A DNA stretch of 64,000 nt from Craspedostauros australis (Eukaryota; Bacillariophyta; Bacillariophyceae; Mastogloiales; Achnanthaceae). The notes under the pieces are model-generated. The model did not search any database. It saw nothing but the letters and a program-made list of their open reading frames with translations, and was not told where the DNA came from. The position numbers and the translations under genes are program-made. Shown in pieces: positions 49,603 through 63,400 of this stretch (position 1 is the stretch's first letter; every line of letters starts with the position of its first letter). The stretch covers positions 620,001 through 684,000 of the forward strand of contig JAMXDE010000031.1 in NCBI GenBank assembly GCA_026770025.1, written 5' to 3'.

Positions 49603-50387
49603 TGTCGAGATGTACATGTGAGTATATGTCAAGATGTACGTGTATATGTGCATCGTTCACCCGTTATTCTCTCATACGCACTTGGACGGTATAACTATAC
49701 TCGTGTCGATAGTATGCTGTGATTCGTCAGAATTACAGAGGAAATGGAACACACAAAAAGGGGCAAGATTTCTGGAGGAAATTTGCAAATAACGATTTCT
49801 GGAAGAATCAGAAGATCGTCCGTCCATGCATCAATGGTACCAAGAGAGTCTCGAGGTACTTCCCAACTAAACCTCAGATGACGATATCATCTGACAGACT
49901 ACTGCATCACCAATGGAACGTGACATCTGGAGAGCAGAAGGACGCCTACTGATGTCGACAGGATGTCAACATGTCACCACGTCGACCTCTGTCTCCAAGT
50001 CAGAGCAGGAGGCGAAGATACAATGACCCATGAAGATCATGGATACTGAAGGTGAACTTCAAATGGTAAGTACTCATGGAGTAGAAGCCAGTACTGAATG
50101 AACAGAGTGTCGAATGCGGAGTACGCATCAAACATGGAGGATCGTGTAGCACGAGCACACGATGTAGAGAGAGAGAATACAGAGAGGAGCGAGAGAGGAT
50201 CTCGGGTACCGACTCATAGTCGGAGACCGAATCTACGAAACAGATTGAAGCGCCGAGAGCATCGGGCAAGAGAACAAACGGACACCGAGAGTATCGGAGT
50301 GCCAACGTAATGAAATAGCAAACAGACGACTATCAACCAACACCATCTTCCACAATCGTAGGTTACCGTGAGCGGAACTTGCCAACA
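49603..50387 (+). repeat. 3' LTR of copia copy A
   Basis: 785 bp, the partner of 42545-43329 with roughly a dozen differences by eye. It is followed by GCCGCA, the right copy of the flanking duplication. Confidence 0.92.
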
Positions 50388-53032
50388 GCCGCAATTGCAA
50401 CAAGCATGCTGTCCTCCTCTTTCCAGGATAAGTACTATGCACATGGCATTGTTCTTTTTCCGCCACGTCTGTGACGATGGTCTTCTGGGGACGACATGCA
50501 CAACTCTGTGTGTGCGGCACTGGAGAAGAGCATATTTGTGCTTCACCAAATACTCGGACAGTGTTGGGGACTCTGCATGACATGGAGAACTTGCAAGTGT
50601 TCTGTCCCAGCGACAATCAAACAGCACATTTCTCCGCGTCACCTCTTCTGTGACGCTCCCCCGCACGCCAACTCGAGTACGCAGTGCAATTTTCGTGTGC
50701 GGCAATGTGGTGATGGCAACCCGAAAACGATACGTGGCACACTGAAACTTGTGCTGGCGCTCTTCACGTTCTCGCTTGTATCAAAACATGGGCGCTGCAC
50801 TACGCTACTTTGTTCCACTCCAACATAACCTGTATCTCTCCACCTTTGTGAATACGTGGAAACCAACCACAGGTCTTGCTTGCCACTCATGCTTGTGCCG
50901 GTGGTCGCATTCTATCGGCATTTCTTTGCATCATCTCCTTTGCGAGTACTGTTGTGTTGTTTCATGCAGTGTGCAGATCAGGCAACCAGTAGTATCAGTC
51001 ATGAGTGCAAATAGGCTGTTCCGCCATCGTCGAACCATGACTGTTCTGTTCTACGCATGATGCACTTGACCACACCGACTTACTCTGCTCGCAGTCATCC
51101 ATCACCACCGAGCGCAATCTGCGTATCGCGCAACAACATGTATATTACGATTACATGCCCTGTGATGGGCTCAATTGCATTGTTTGCTCATGAGTGTGAA
51201 GGAACCCTCAGCAATCATTCACATGTGCCAAATAGCCACCGCATCGTCATTGCCAATTAGTACATGATCCGCAGCGCGGGAGCGAAACGCGCAAGGAGGA
51301 GAAAATACAGTGATCATTGTGGTATGCAGAGCACGGAGGATGCGGTCGTCCACGGAAAAGCGTGGCATCAACAACAGAAGCCAATGGATTGCCAACCCAA
51401 ATCAACCATGGCATCGACGACAATGACAGCAATCGCAGCAACATCAGGACTTCAAACCACCATCACGAAGCAGCCACGACATTGGCAACAGCAACAGTAG
51501 ATATAATACAATAGTGACAACTTCAAATCACACGAGTTATCGCTACCATCTCAATAGTTGTAGCAGCATTTGTAGCAGTTGCTGGTGCTGCGATGCAGAC
51601 AGGATCCAAATACAGGAGGGAGGTAACAACCGTGATGAGGACTTGCATTGAAGTGATCATTGCTGGGAGTTCGGATCAGATGAGAGGGACACAAACACAA
51701 ACGAAGAAGCCTCGACGAAGACCATGTGGAAGTGGCGAACTATCGAAGCGACAAGTCGACAAAACGCTCTGTTGCCTTTCGCCAGAAGCGGTGAGGAGGC
51801 AAAGTTCACATCAGACAACAACAGCAATCCGATTTGCGAAGAAACGTGCATGGGCAGAGCGACTAGGTGAGAACAATCCAAAAACGCTCTTCGCAAATAT
51901 GACTGGAACGCAAGCGCCTCAACCAGCAACTGCTTGGACAAGTTGGTTGTCGACGTCATTGTTGGAACAACGAAGACAACACGACTTGGGCGTGTCTCGG
52001 AAATAGCGACACACAAAGCTGATGGTATCATTGTACAACACATGGAGTAGTCGACATGGTACATGTAAAGTTCTTAAAAAGCACTACGCACCATGCCTGA
52101 CAAATGCAATGGGACTCGTTTGTAGTCCTGGGAATTATGGGAAAACAATAACAGGAAATTCTGACATTTTCCCTACATCCGGGAAAATGTCGTCTATTTC
52201 CCCTGCTCCCAGTCCTGCAGCCGGCAGAAACCGCGTGTGGTGCGGCGAACTGGGGCGGCGGCAGGTGCACAAAAGCCTGTCGAGGACGAGTCCGATGGAG
52301 GAGGTCTTCGCATGGTTGTGTTGGAAGCGATCTTTCAACACAAACAGGAATTTTGTGTCGTGTTCGTTCGTTTTTCGTTTGTTTTTGGTTGTGCCATTCG
52401 CTGGCTGTCGTGCGGAGGAGCGGATTCGGCTGTGGCCTCGCATTTGCGTGCATGCGTGGCACTTGGTGGGGCGGATCTGTTCTTCATGTTCTGTTTGCAT
52501 GTTCTGTCTGCATGTTCTGTCTGCATGTTCTGTTCCAATCCGACTCATCCGATCCGTGAGAGACGAGATTATCATGGTTTCTCTGTTTGTCTCTGCAGAC
52601 GCTGTGAACATGGGGATTTGGTGCTGCTCCGTCTGTCATCCGACCGTACACCAACACCGGCCACCACCACCAATGGTTGACACCTCAGCTGCCCACTATC
52701 ACCGCCACGGATGCAAATGACAAACGTGGTGCAAATGCCACCACGACCTCACTGACGAGTGCGATCAAGGGACTGTTGCTGCAGAGAAGCGAAGTTGCTC
52801 TCTCTGCCTCTCCCAACATTGATCTTGTCGACATGCCTGAAATCGTTTGGAGCATCTTATTTCCTCGCCCTCACAATCCATCAACACCGTAATCCACAAA
52901 CCACCACCACACACAATCTCGAGAGAGAGCCAAGTTGCGCAGGTGCCATTCACATCTTCGTCACTGGCGCGACCGACACAAAACCCACCAACACAGCCGC
53001 AGCCGCAGCCGCAGCCACATTCATACCCAACA
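50388..53032. other. Intergenic region upstream of the LRR gene
   Basis: About 2.6 kb show no supported gene. A short repeat of TGTTCTGTCTGCA lies at 52487-52532, and a GCAGCC run at about 52996-53017 in the LRR leader. An open frame runs into the LRR gene from about 52847, but it has no ATG before 53033. An upstream exon cannot be excluded. Confidence 0.4.
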
Positions 53033-56014
53033 ATGGATGACGAGACAACATGTGATTCGTCTGCTACACTGCCGCCACCAATCCCTGCTGTTCCCTCTGC
53101 GCCAGTAGCGTCTGAAGCAGGATGGACCTGGAAAGGTGTTGGGACTGTGGTGTTACTCGTCGTCGGTGTAGCCGGTGCCATTGCAGCAAGAGTAGTGTTC
53201 TCCCCCAGTGGCAGCTACAGCTTCGATCAATCGGATGCTTTCTTCACCATTTGGGAGGTGCTCGCGCCTGTACTCCAAAAAGAGCCTACCTTCATCGATG
53301 CAGCCATACTTGCCAGCACAACCAGTACTGCACACCAGACGTTGAACTGGATGGCAAACAGCAACCACCCAGATCTCACATCAATGATCGCAGAAGATGT
53401 ACAAGCCAATGTCACACATCTATTGGAGTACTATGCAGTGGTGAGCATGTACTTTTCACTCGATGGAGCCAATTGGAACGACAAGATGGGCTTTCTATCA
53501 GATGCTGACCTGTGCGACTGGCACTCTTCCTCCGGTGGTGTGACATGCGATAATGGCCATGTGGTACAAGTAGCTATGGGTGACGAAGGCATGCGGGGCA
53601 CACTCGATCCAGCCCTGTATCATCTCTCGCACCTGGAGCAATGGTCAATGGAAATGACTTCCAGCACTCGCGGACAGATCGATGGTATCATCTTCAGTCG
53701 CATTGGCATGTTGAGTATGCTATCAGAGCTAACTCTAGTGTACATGGAACTGGGAGATTGGTTTCCGTCACAATTGTATCAACTTCAACAATTGACACAT
53801 CTTGACCTGGCTTCCAACAACTTCTATTGGAGGCTTCCATCCGAGATTGGTCGATTTCCAGCTTTGCGACATCTTGGCCTGGAGAACAATACCTTCTTAG
53901 GGCGTCTTCCATCCGAGATTGGTCAACTATCAGCACTCACCTTTCTTGATTTGAGAGCAACTGGTTTCACTGCACAGTTCCCATCTGAGATTGGTCGGCT
54001 GACAGTTTTGCAACATCTTGACCTGGAACGGACGCGCTTCACTGGGCAACTTCCATCCGAGATTGTTCAGCTGACAGCACTCACCTTTCTTGATCTAGAA
54101 CGGACCAAATTCACTGCACAGTTCCCATCTGAGATTGGTTGGCTGACAGTATTGCAACATCTTGACCTGGAAGGGACGCGCTTCACTGGGCAACTTCCAT
54201 CCGAGATTGGTCAGCTGACAGCACTCGCGTCTCTTGACCTGGATTTCACCAATCTCATTGGACAGATTCCATCCGAGATTGGTCAGCTGACAGCACTCAC
54301 CTTTCTTGATTTGGGGCCTACTGATTTCACTGGGCAGCTTCCATCCAAGATTGGTCAGCTGACAGCCCTTGCTTTTCTTGATCTGCGATCTACTGACTTA
54401 ACTGGGCGGCTTCCATCCGAGATTGGTCAACTATCAGCACTCACCTATCTTGATTTGAGAGCAACTGGCTTCACTGGGCAACTTCCATCTGAGATTGGTC
54501 AACTGACAGCACTCACCTATCTTGATCTAGAACAGACTGACTTCACTGGGCAACTTCCATCCGAGATTGGTCAACTGACAGCGCTCACCGATCTTGCTCT
54601 GGGATCTACTCACTTCACTGGACAGCTTCCATCCGAGATTGGTCAACTGACAGCACTGAAACGTCTTTACCTGGATTCCACTGGGCAGCTTCCATCGGAG
54701 ATTGGTCAACTGACAGCGCTCACCTATCTTGGTCTGAGACGTACTGAATTCACTGGGCGGCTTCCATCCGAGATTGGTCAACTGACAGCACTGAAACGTC
54801 TTTACCTGGATTCCACTGGGCAGCTTCCATCGGAGATTGGTCAACTGACAGCGCTCACCTATCTTGGTCTGAGACATACTGAATTCACTGGGCGGCTTCC
54901 ATCCGAGATTGGTCAACTGACAGCTCTCACCGATCTTGATTTGAGTGCAACTGACTTCACTGGGCAGCTTCCATCCGAGCTTGGTCAATTGACAGCGCTC
55001 ACCTATCTTGGTCTGAGATATACTGAATTCACTGGGCGGCTTCCATCCGAGATTGGTCAACTGACAGCTCTCACCGATCTTGATTTGAGTGCAACTGACT
55101 TCACTAGACAGCTTCCATCCGAGATTGGTCAACTGACAGCGCTCACCGATCTTGTTCTGGGATCTACTGACTTCACTGGACAGCTTCCATCCGAGATTGG
55201 TCAACTGACAGCGCTCACCTATCTTGATCTAGACAGGACCAATTTCACTGGACAGCTTCCATCCGAGATTGGTCAACTGACAGCGCTCACCTATCTTGAT
55301 CTAGACAGGACCAATTTCACTGGACAGCTTCCGTCCGAGATTGGTCAACTCACAGCGCTCACCTATCTCTATCTGAGATCTATTGGCTCCACTGGACAGC
55401 TTCCATCCGAGGTTGGTCAACTCACAGCATTGCGATCTCTTCATCTAGCACTTGCTGACTTCACTGGACAGCTTCCATCCGAGATTGGTCAACTGACAGC
55501 GCTCACCGATCTTGTTCTGGGATCTACTGACTTCACTGGACAGCTTCCATCCGAGATTGGTCAGCTGACAGCACTCGGCTCTCTTCGATTGGGATATACT
55601 GACTTCACTGGGCGGCTTCCATCCGAGATCGGTCAACTGACGGGATTGGGATATCTTTACCTGGGGCTTACCAATTTCACTGGGCGGCTTCCATCCGAGA
55701 TTGGTCAGCTGACATACCTCGTTTCTCTTGATTTGGGACCTTCTGACTTCACTGGACAGCTTCCATCCGAGGTTGGTCAACTCACAGCATTGCGATCTCT
55801 TCGTCTAGCACTTGCTGACTTCACTGGACAGCTTCCATCCGAGATTGGTCAACTGACAGCGCTCACCTATCTTGATCTGGGATTAACTGACTTCACTGGG
55901 CAACTTCCATCCGAGATTGGTCAACTGACAGCACTCACCTATCTTGATCTAGAAAGGACCAAATTCACTCGACCGCTTCCAACTCAGCTTGGTCTCCTCA
56001 CATCATTGAAATAA
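53033..56014 (+). CDS. LRR membrane protein, receptor-like, without kinase
   Basis: From the first ATG (MDDETTCDSS) the protein is 993 residues. A short Pro-rich N-terminal tail precedes one membrane segment (about 35-54, VGTVVLLVVGVAGAIAARVV), so the C-terminal bulk is probably outside the cell or lumenal. An LRRNT_2-like cap follows (about 130-180: LEYYAVVSMYFSLDGANWND, CDW, GGVTCDNGHV). About 30 plant-type LRRs of 24 residues then run to the end with consensus LTALTYLDLxxTxFTGQLPSEIGQ. Two repeats are shortened to 21 residues (LKRLYLDSTGQLPSEIGQ). The units are nearly identical in DNA (72 bp), and a 135-bp two-unit block is directly duplicated at 54656 and 54791. There is no kinase, TIR or second membrane segment. 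Such LRR proteins are numerous in diatoms; a recognition role is inferred. Confidence 0.85.
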   Translation: MDDETTCDSSATLPPPIPAVPSAPVASEAGWTWKGVGTVVLLVVGVAGAIAARVVFSPSGSYSFDQSDAFFTIWEVLAPVLQKEPTFIDAAILASTTSTAHQTLNWMANSNHPDLTSMIAEDVQANVTHLLEYYAVVSMYFSLDGANWNDKMGFLSDADLCDWHSSSGGVTCDNGHVVQVAMGDEGMRGTLDPALYHLSHLEQWSMEMTSSTRGQIDGIIFSRIGMLSMLSELTLVYMELGDWFPSQLYQLQQLTHLDLASNNFYWRLPSEIGRFPALRHLGLENNTFLGRLPSEIGQLSALTFLDLRATGFTAQFPSEIGRLTVLQHLDLERTRFTGQLPSEIVQLTALTFLDLERTKFTAQFPSEIGWLTVLQHLDLEGTRFTGQLPSEIGQLTALASLDLDFTNLIGQIPSEIGQLTALTFLDLGPTDFTGQLPSKIGQLTALAFLDLRSTDLTGRLPSEIGQLSALTYLDLRATGFTGQLPSEIGQLTALTYLDLEQTDFTGQLPSEIGQLTALTDLALGSTHFTGQLPSEIGQLTALKRLYLDSTGQLPSEIGQLTALTYLGLRRTEFTGRLPSEIGQLTALKRLYLDSTGQLPSEIGQLTALTYLGLRHTEFTGRLPSEIGQLTALTDLDLSATDFTGQLPSELGQLTALTYLGLRYTEFTGRLPSEIGQLTALTDLDLSATDFTRQLPSEIGQLTALTDLVLGSTDFTGQLPSEIGQLTALTYLDLDRTNFTGQLPSEIGQLTALTYLDLDRTNFTGQLPSEIGQLTALTYLYLRSIGSTGQLPSEVGQLTALRSLHLALADFTGQLPSEIGQLTALTDLVLGSTDFTGQLPSEIGQLTALGSLRLGYTDFTGRLPSEIGQLTGLGYLYLGLTNFTGRLPSEIGQLTYLVSLDLGPSDFTGQLPSEVGQLTALRSLRLALADFTGQLPSEIGQLTALTYLDLGLTDFTGQLPSEIGQLTALTYLDLERTKFTRPLPTQLGLLTSLK
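53830..55990 (+). repeat. Tandem 72-bp coding repeat within the LRR gene
   Basis: About 30 units carry the core TTCCATCCGAGATTGGTCAA. Similarity between neighbours is high enough that the complementary strand also stays open for up to 225 codons. The pattern points to recent unequal crossing-over or conversion. Confidence 0.85.
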
Positions 56015-56551
56015 CCAGGATTCCTGGAATCTAATTCACTCCAATTTTCTCAACACAACTGGCCAAGCTTATGGACTGTTTAGGGTTAATTGGAAATGAT
56101 GTGCTGTTGAGATGTAGCATCAAGAGCAGTTACTAAAATTGGTGTCAGGAATCGGGGGTAATATGTAATCAAGATACCCATGATTGCCGCACCTCCCAAT
56201 AATATCTTCATGGCTTGATGGGATCAACTTTGTTGATCACACTTGGACCACCTTGTAGTTTGTCCCCCTTGAACCCCTCTGCCCATGAATGACAACAATC
56301 TTGGTCATGTCCCATCATGGAGCCTATCCATGTACCACCGCTGTAATGAGGGCGAACCTATGGATTGACCACTAGGGATGTAATTGCACATGAGCCAAGA
56401 CTATGGGCGAAACTGTCGATATGTACCAGACATGTTGACACGCATCGACGGACAAAGAGTCGCCCCAATGAGAAAGAGAAACGGAGGCGATGCCCCTATC
56501 CGCTCAAGAGCACGAATGACGACACGACATGCATCCATCATAACCAGCCTG
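56015..56551. other. Intergenic region, LRR gene to copia copy B
   Basis: About 540 bp with no frame of note. It presumably holds the LRR 3' UTR. Nothing else was recognised. Confidence 0.4.
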
Positions 56552-57117
56552 TGTCAAGATGTACATGTGAGTACATGCCGAGATGTACGAGTATATGTGC
56601 ATCGTTCACCCGTTATTCTCTCATACGCACTTAGACGGTATAACTACATTCGTGTCAATAGTATACTGTGATTCGTCAGAATACAGGGGAAATGGAACAC
56701 ACGAAAAGGGGCAAGATTTCTGGAGGAAATTTGCAAATAACGATTTCTGAGAGAATTGGAAAATCGTCCGTCCATCCATCAATGGTACCAAGAGAATCTC
56801 GAGGTACTTCCCAACTAAACCTCAGATGACAATATCATCTGACAGACTGCTGCATCACCAATGGAACGTGACATCTGGAGAGCAGAAGGAGGCCTACTGA
56901 CGTCAACAGGATGTCATCGTGTCACCACATCGACATCTGTCTCCAAGTCAGAGCAGGGGGCGAAGATCCGATGACTGAAGAGGATCAGCATCATGGATAC
57001 AGAAGGTGAACTTCAAATGGTAAGTACTCATGGAGTAAGAGGCAATACTGAACAAACGGAGTGTTGAATGCGGAGTACGCATCAAACACGGAGTATCATG
57101 TAGCACGAGCACACAGT

Positions 57118-57151
<34 letters not shown>

Positions 57152-57359
57152 CAGAGAGGAGCGAGAGAGCATCTCGCGTACCGACTCATAGTCGGAGACT
57201 GAATCTACAAAACAGATTGAAGCACCGAGAGCATTGGGCAAGAGAACGGGCGTACACCAAGAGGATCGGAGTAGCCAAGTAATGAAATAGCAAACGAACG
57301 ACTATCAACCAACACCATCTTCCACAATCGTAGGTTACCGTGAGCGGAACTTGCCAACA
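56552..57359 (+). repeat. 5' LTR of copia copy B
   Basis: About 808 bp, TGTCAAGATG to TTGCCAACA. It is longer than copy A's LTR, partly through a (GA)n expansion at about 57122-57147, and carries many private substitutions. Confidence 0.88.
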
Positions 57360-57441
57360 CGTTTATAAACGATAGATCAGGGCGAGCCCGCGGATTGGAT
57401 CGTGCGAGGAAGACGAACATCATTCAAGAGCAGCAGGCTGA

Positions 57442-60400
57442 ATGAGCGAGGAAGAGGAATTGAAAGACATCCCTCTGTCCCAACTGGCTATCAAGCAAGA
57501 AGAAGGTGCGAGCGAGACTCAACTTCAAGAACAGAAGGAAGCAGCTGCGGCTACTGTCCTATCAGGCGCAGACGCAAGTGCGATCAACGAGACCGAAGAG
57601 GAACGGTCTGCAAAAGTACACCGCGAGGAGAAGAGAATTCTCAAGGCGGTCAAGCAAGAGGAGACTGGTGTGACGGAGAGCATTCGCACAGCCAAACAGG
57701 GTGGGAAAAGTGAGACACCACCAGGAGGAGAATTTGTGACGAAAACAATCTCCGCGCAACAACAGGCGAAAATCGAAGAATCGGCAACACAGAAACCGAC
57801 GGAAATCAAGGGCGCGAGCGCACCAACGACGAAACAACGAACCAACATGGCGACATCAGCCAACATGAACAAGCGACGCATCAAGGCGCCGATGTTCAGC
57901 GGTGAACAGGAAGACTACAGCGCATGGGAATCCCAAGCGAAAGCATACGCTCGTGCACAGAAGACAAGAGACGTGATGTTGGGCAAGACCAAAGTGCCAA
58001 CAGTGAGCGAGATCGTGGCAGCCGCCGGCGAGGCCAAGGAAGCGATGGAGGAAATCTACGAGCTGGGATGCGACTGCTTCAGCGATCTGATCCTCATGAT
58101 GGATGCAGAGAAAGGAAAAGGCAAGCAGGCCATCCAGTACATCAACCAATGCATCTCCGACGACTACCCTGAAGGAGATCCACACGCAGCGTGGAACGTT
58201 CTCGCGGAGAAGTTCCGCCCATCCGACGCAGCAACGAAGATCAAACTCAAGCGTCAGTTCAACAACGAAAAGATGAAGAGAGACACGGACCCCGACATCT
58301 ACATCACACGACTTGAGGGTCTACGATCGCGTCTCCACGATGTCAAGTACACGATCACAGACGAAGAGATGATCATGCAGATCCTCAGCACGGTGAGCAA
58401 TGAATACAGAACCCACATCGTGAACTTCCAACACCAACTCACGTTTAATCCGGAACTCGTTACCATCAACACGATCAGAGGAGTACTCCGCACAGCATAC
58501 GCCACTCATCAAGGAGGCAAAGCGTACATCGACGACTTCCAAGACAGTAACACGAAGAGCAACGACACTGGCTTCACGAGCACCGGTAAATTCAAGGGTA
58601 CCTGCCACAACTGTGGTGTGTATGGTCACAGATCCGCCGATTGCCCAGAACGCAAGAAATCGAACAACAAGAAAAACAACAACAACAACAACAACAACAA
58701 GATGAACGGAAAGCGCAACAACTACCGCAACAAAGGAAGCGGCTTCAACGGCAAGTGCAACTACTGTGGCATCTTCGGACACCGCGAGGCGGAGTGCCGA
58801 AAGAAGAAGTCCAACGAAAGCAAGAAGAACAACGAACAAGCCAACACGGCAACGGAAGGACACGACAAGAGCGGACACGAGATGGTACTCTCGGCAAAGG
58901 ACATGCCGCTCTGCATGTTGGTGTCCGAGGACTACATCGAAGACTCCTTCTTCGATAACTTCGAGTACGTCGGGAGTGACGACGAAGTGCAGGACGATGA
59001 GATCGTCCCGGAGTGGCTCAGCGAGGAGCCAATCATCCACGAAGTGGATCCAAGACGCGAAGTGAGCTACGAATGCTGCTTCAACGCGCACGACCTGATC
59101 GGTCCATACGGCGACGAAGCCGAGATGGGCAACGAGGCCAACGATAGCGACATCGAAGAGGCCATGAGCGAAGAGGCCGACGACGAGATCAACGACAATG
59201 ATAGAGGCCGAGACGAAACGAACGGCGGCGCAGCACCGCCTCCTCCAGTGGCGGGGAACAACAGATCGGGTATCTTCGACGAAGATGACAGCGACGAAAC
59301 CGAGGATCATCCGGACGACAGCTTCAATCCAAACGAGCGTGTCGTCTATCCAAGAGACATCGACTTCCCACCGATTGGGAATCCCAACGAATCAAACTAC
59401 CTCCATCGTCATGACACCATTTCGTATGGAACGGAAACAGCATTGGTAATCCAGAAGCAACTCATCTTCGATGCTGTGATGGAAGCAGGAGTGAAACTGT
59501 TCCCAGGAATCGCACAAAGAGTGCTCAGACCAATATGGGTGAACATGATGGGATCCATCCTATCTGAGAACTTCAGATCAATCGAAGAGATTCTCGCCAA
59601 TTCGGTTGTGATCAATCGCATACTGGAAGCAGCCGAGACAGAGACGATCCCAGAAACGGATCTGCATTACATCCTTGGAGGATGTATGCGCGTACGCTTA
59701 CGCGAACGACCACGCGTCCACCCATACGATCCAGCCACAGGATCACATCGAAACAGCACGATTCCATCGGACTATGCGCAACTACCCGACAACATGGATG
59801 ACGGAGATCATCATCCTCCATACAACGAAGACGGAGTCCACGAAGACGACGATGACGGCAGCTTCGACGACGAGATAGCTGCAGCAGATGTGGAGCAGCT
59901 CCACGAGCTGAGCACCAGATACAAGGACAAGGTCAACAAGGACACCTGGCTCGCCGACAGCGGAGCTTCGTGTCACATCATCAACTCGGACGCCGCTCTT
60001 TTCAACGTGCGGCACATCAAGTCATTCGTCCAAGTGGGAGACAGCACGAAACTGGACTCTCCCAAGATGGGATCCATTCGCTTGAAAGTCAAGCAACGAA
60101 ACAACACTGGCCACATCATCCGGCTCGATGATGTGAAGTACACACCGAAAATGGTGGTGAACCTTTTCTCTACGAACAAGGCTCTGTACAATGGTTACCA
60201 GCTTGGTAACAACGGCATTCTAATGGACATCATCAACGGATCCGGAACGAAGATCGTATTCGATCGAGTCTTCCCCACATCCAACGGATTCATCACGGGA
60301 GTGCAGATGCATCCCATCATGCCGACAGACGACGACAAGGCTTGCACAGCCATCATCAAGAATCCATCCAAGGAGATCAGCGCAGTGAACCTGCACCGAA

Positions 60401-63400
60401 TGCTCGGCCACGCGCCACTCGAGACCATGAAGCGGACGGCCGCCCAATACGGATGGAAGATCATCGGCGAGATGCCAGTAGGTCGCGACTGCGCGGTCGC
60501 GAATGCGAGAGTGAAGAACATTCCGAAGGCAACGATTCCAAGAGCAACTCGCCGCGGCGAACGACTCTTCATTGACATTAGTTACACTAAACACATAAGC
60601 TTCGGAGACAAACGCTACTGGACCCTGATCGTGGACGACTGCACGGATCACTGCTGGAGTTTCTTTCTCAAGAACAAGAGTGATCAACCAGGGTACATCA
60701 AACGATTCATCCAAACGATCAAATCACAGACAGGTGATCAACAAATCATCTTCCGAGGAGACAACAGCGGAGAGAACAAATCCACGGAGGATATTCTCAT
60801 CGATGCAGGACTCAACATGAAATTCGAATTCATGGCATCGAACACGCCGCAACAGAACGGCAGAGTGGAACGCAAGTTCGCGTACCTCTACACCAAGATA
60901 CGCTCCATGCTCAATGGAGCACAACTCGACGAAGAGTATAGGCATGGCCTGTGGGCAGCGGCTGCGAGCACTGCCACCGCCATCGCCAACATCACTGTAG
61001 CGAAGAATCAGAAGGAGTCACCGTACCGCCAATTCTTCGGCAGCGATCCACCATACGCGGATGCACTCCGCACATTTGGAGAGGTGGGTGTTGTGAAGAC
61101 TACTTATGGCGGGATCACCGCCAAACTCAAGAACAGAGGAGAAGAGATGGTGTTCATTGGATATGCACACCAACACGCATCAGGGGTCTACAACATGTAC
61201 AGACCATCAACCAAGTCACTCATCTGTTCACGCGACATCAAGTGGCTCAACCAATCATACGGACAGTTCCATGGCTGGGCACCAGCACCGAACATATTCA
61301 GCAAAGTAGGAACAACGGACGCAGACAGCTTCACGACCATCGGACGGAAGCGGGCGATGCCAAGGACGGCAATGCGTCGAACATCAGAAGCGAAGAGAGT
61401 ATCTTTCGCTGACACCAACAGGTACTACATCCTATCGGACAGCGACGATGAGGATAATGAGGACGACGGAGTAGTGACTCAACTAGTCCATAACGACGAG
61501 GAAGATCGGAGCGAATCCAATCATGAGGATGACGAAACCATACCATCCGGCGACGAAGCCGACGATGACACAGGCGTCACTCCTCCGAATACACCAGCGA
61601 GGTCTACACATGACAGTCCATCCAGATCTCCACCAAGCAAACCAAACAAGCGTGACATAGCCAGAAAGGAGAGGATCCGACGTCACGAAGCACGAGGCAG
61701 GAAGGGAAAAGCTAATCTCAAGTCAACTGCAGGGAAGAGTATTCCCAGAGCTCTGCGCGAGCTCGCAGACTTCAACGAACAAGGTCGAAAGGAAGAAGGC
61801 TATGAGAGCGATCCATCATCCAACGAGGCGAGTGACGAACTCAGCGACGAGATGATCGACGACTCCAACAACGAAACTACAGATGATGAAGAAATCAAAG
61901 ACGAAGATGAAGAGATCGAGATCACTCATCATAGCACAACAGGACTATACGGAATGAATGCAATCATTACCGAATCACCAGCAATCGACATCGGATTGTC
62001 GATGCAGGACGAGAACAAGGAACCAGAGAAGCACATCGAACCTACAACGTTCGACGGAGCCTTCAATCACCCAGATCCTATCCATCGAAAGGGATATAGA
62101 GCAGCCATCAAGAAGGAGTTCGACTCCATGGATACACGCAAGGTGTACAGCAAGATCAAACGAGACGCCATCCCACGCGGCCGCAGATGCTGCAAGTGCA
62201 AATGGGTCTTCAAGCTGAAGCGTGACGGCACACATCGAGCGCGGCTCGTTGCATGTGGCTATTCACAAGTCGCAGGAGTAGACTTCCAAGAGCATTACTC
62301 ACCCGTCATCCATGATGTAACCTATCGGGTCATGATGGTGATCATGCTAATCAAGAAGATGGACTGCGCACTCGTCGATGTCGTAACGGCATTCCTACAT
62401 GGAGACCTCGACGAGGAGATCTACATGAACTGTCCCAACGGGATGGATCATCAACCAGACGAAGCCCTGACCCTACACAAGCCAATCTACGGACTTGTGC
62501 AGAGCGCCAGGCAATGGTTCAAGATGTTGGTATCGACCCTCAAGAATATCAGTTTCGAACAGAGCGCAGCAGACCCGTGCCTGTTCTACAGAAAGACGAA
62601 CGAAGGAAGCATGATCGTGGCCATCTACGTGGACGATTGCTTCTGTTGCGGAGACTCCAAGGCACTGGAGGCATTCCTGAAGGACATCCAAGGCAGCAAG
62701 TTCAAGGTGACAATCGAGCGCGGACTCGGAGACTACCTCAGCTGCAACATCGAACTGAACCATGACAAGACTAGAGCGACATTGCGTCAACCACATCTCA
62801 TCCGACACCTCATTGAAGAATTCGGAACCAAGGTTGAGAAGATGCAACGCTATGGGACACCGGGAACCCCGGGCCAAATCATCGTACGACCATCCGAAGA
62901 CAACGGATTACAGAAGGTCGGACCGGAAGAACATGCCGAATATCGTCGAGGCGTCGGTATGCTACTCTTCCTCATCAAGCACTCGCGACCGGATATCGCG
63001 AACCCTGTAAGGGAACTCTCCAAGGTATTGATCGGGCCCACCAAGGCCGCAATGAAGGAGATGTATCGGATCATCAAGTATGTGATCGATACAAAGGACT
63101 ATGGATTGAAGATCCATCCAGCGCGTCCAGACGACGACGGCTGGGATATGGAGCTCTTCTGCGATAGCGAATATGCAGGAGACAAGAACACAAGAATCAG
63201 CGTAGGGGGATTCATTCTATACCTATGCAAGGTACCAATCCTTTGGCGATCCAAGGCACAGAAGGCCGTCACACTTAGCTCATCCGAAGCAGAATACGTT
63301 GCCCTTTCCGAAGCGGCAAAGGAGATCTTCTTCGTGATGCAGCTACTCGAAAGTGTGGGCGTCCCAGTGAAGACACCGATCAAGGTCCGTGTGGACAACA

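Larger units (their letters stand above)
42545..50387 (+). mobile_element. Ty1/copia retrotransposon, copy A, complete
   Basis: The element is 7,843 bp with 785-bp LTRs that differ at about 1-2% of positions, a direct repeat GCCGCA at both flanks, a purine tract (AGGAAGGG) before the 3' LTR and an unbroken gag-pol frame. It looks whole and fairly recent. It shares its family with copy B but not with the young minus-strand element. Confidence 0.92.

Noticed and set aside
54527-55780. Minus-strand frames of 225 and 111 codons (MTNLGWKLSSEV repeats)
   Set aside because: Mirror images of the 72-bp LRR coding repeat; not genes.
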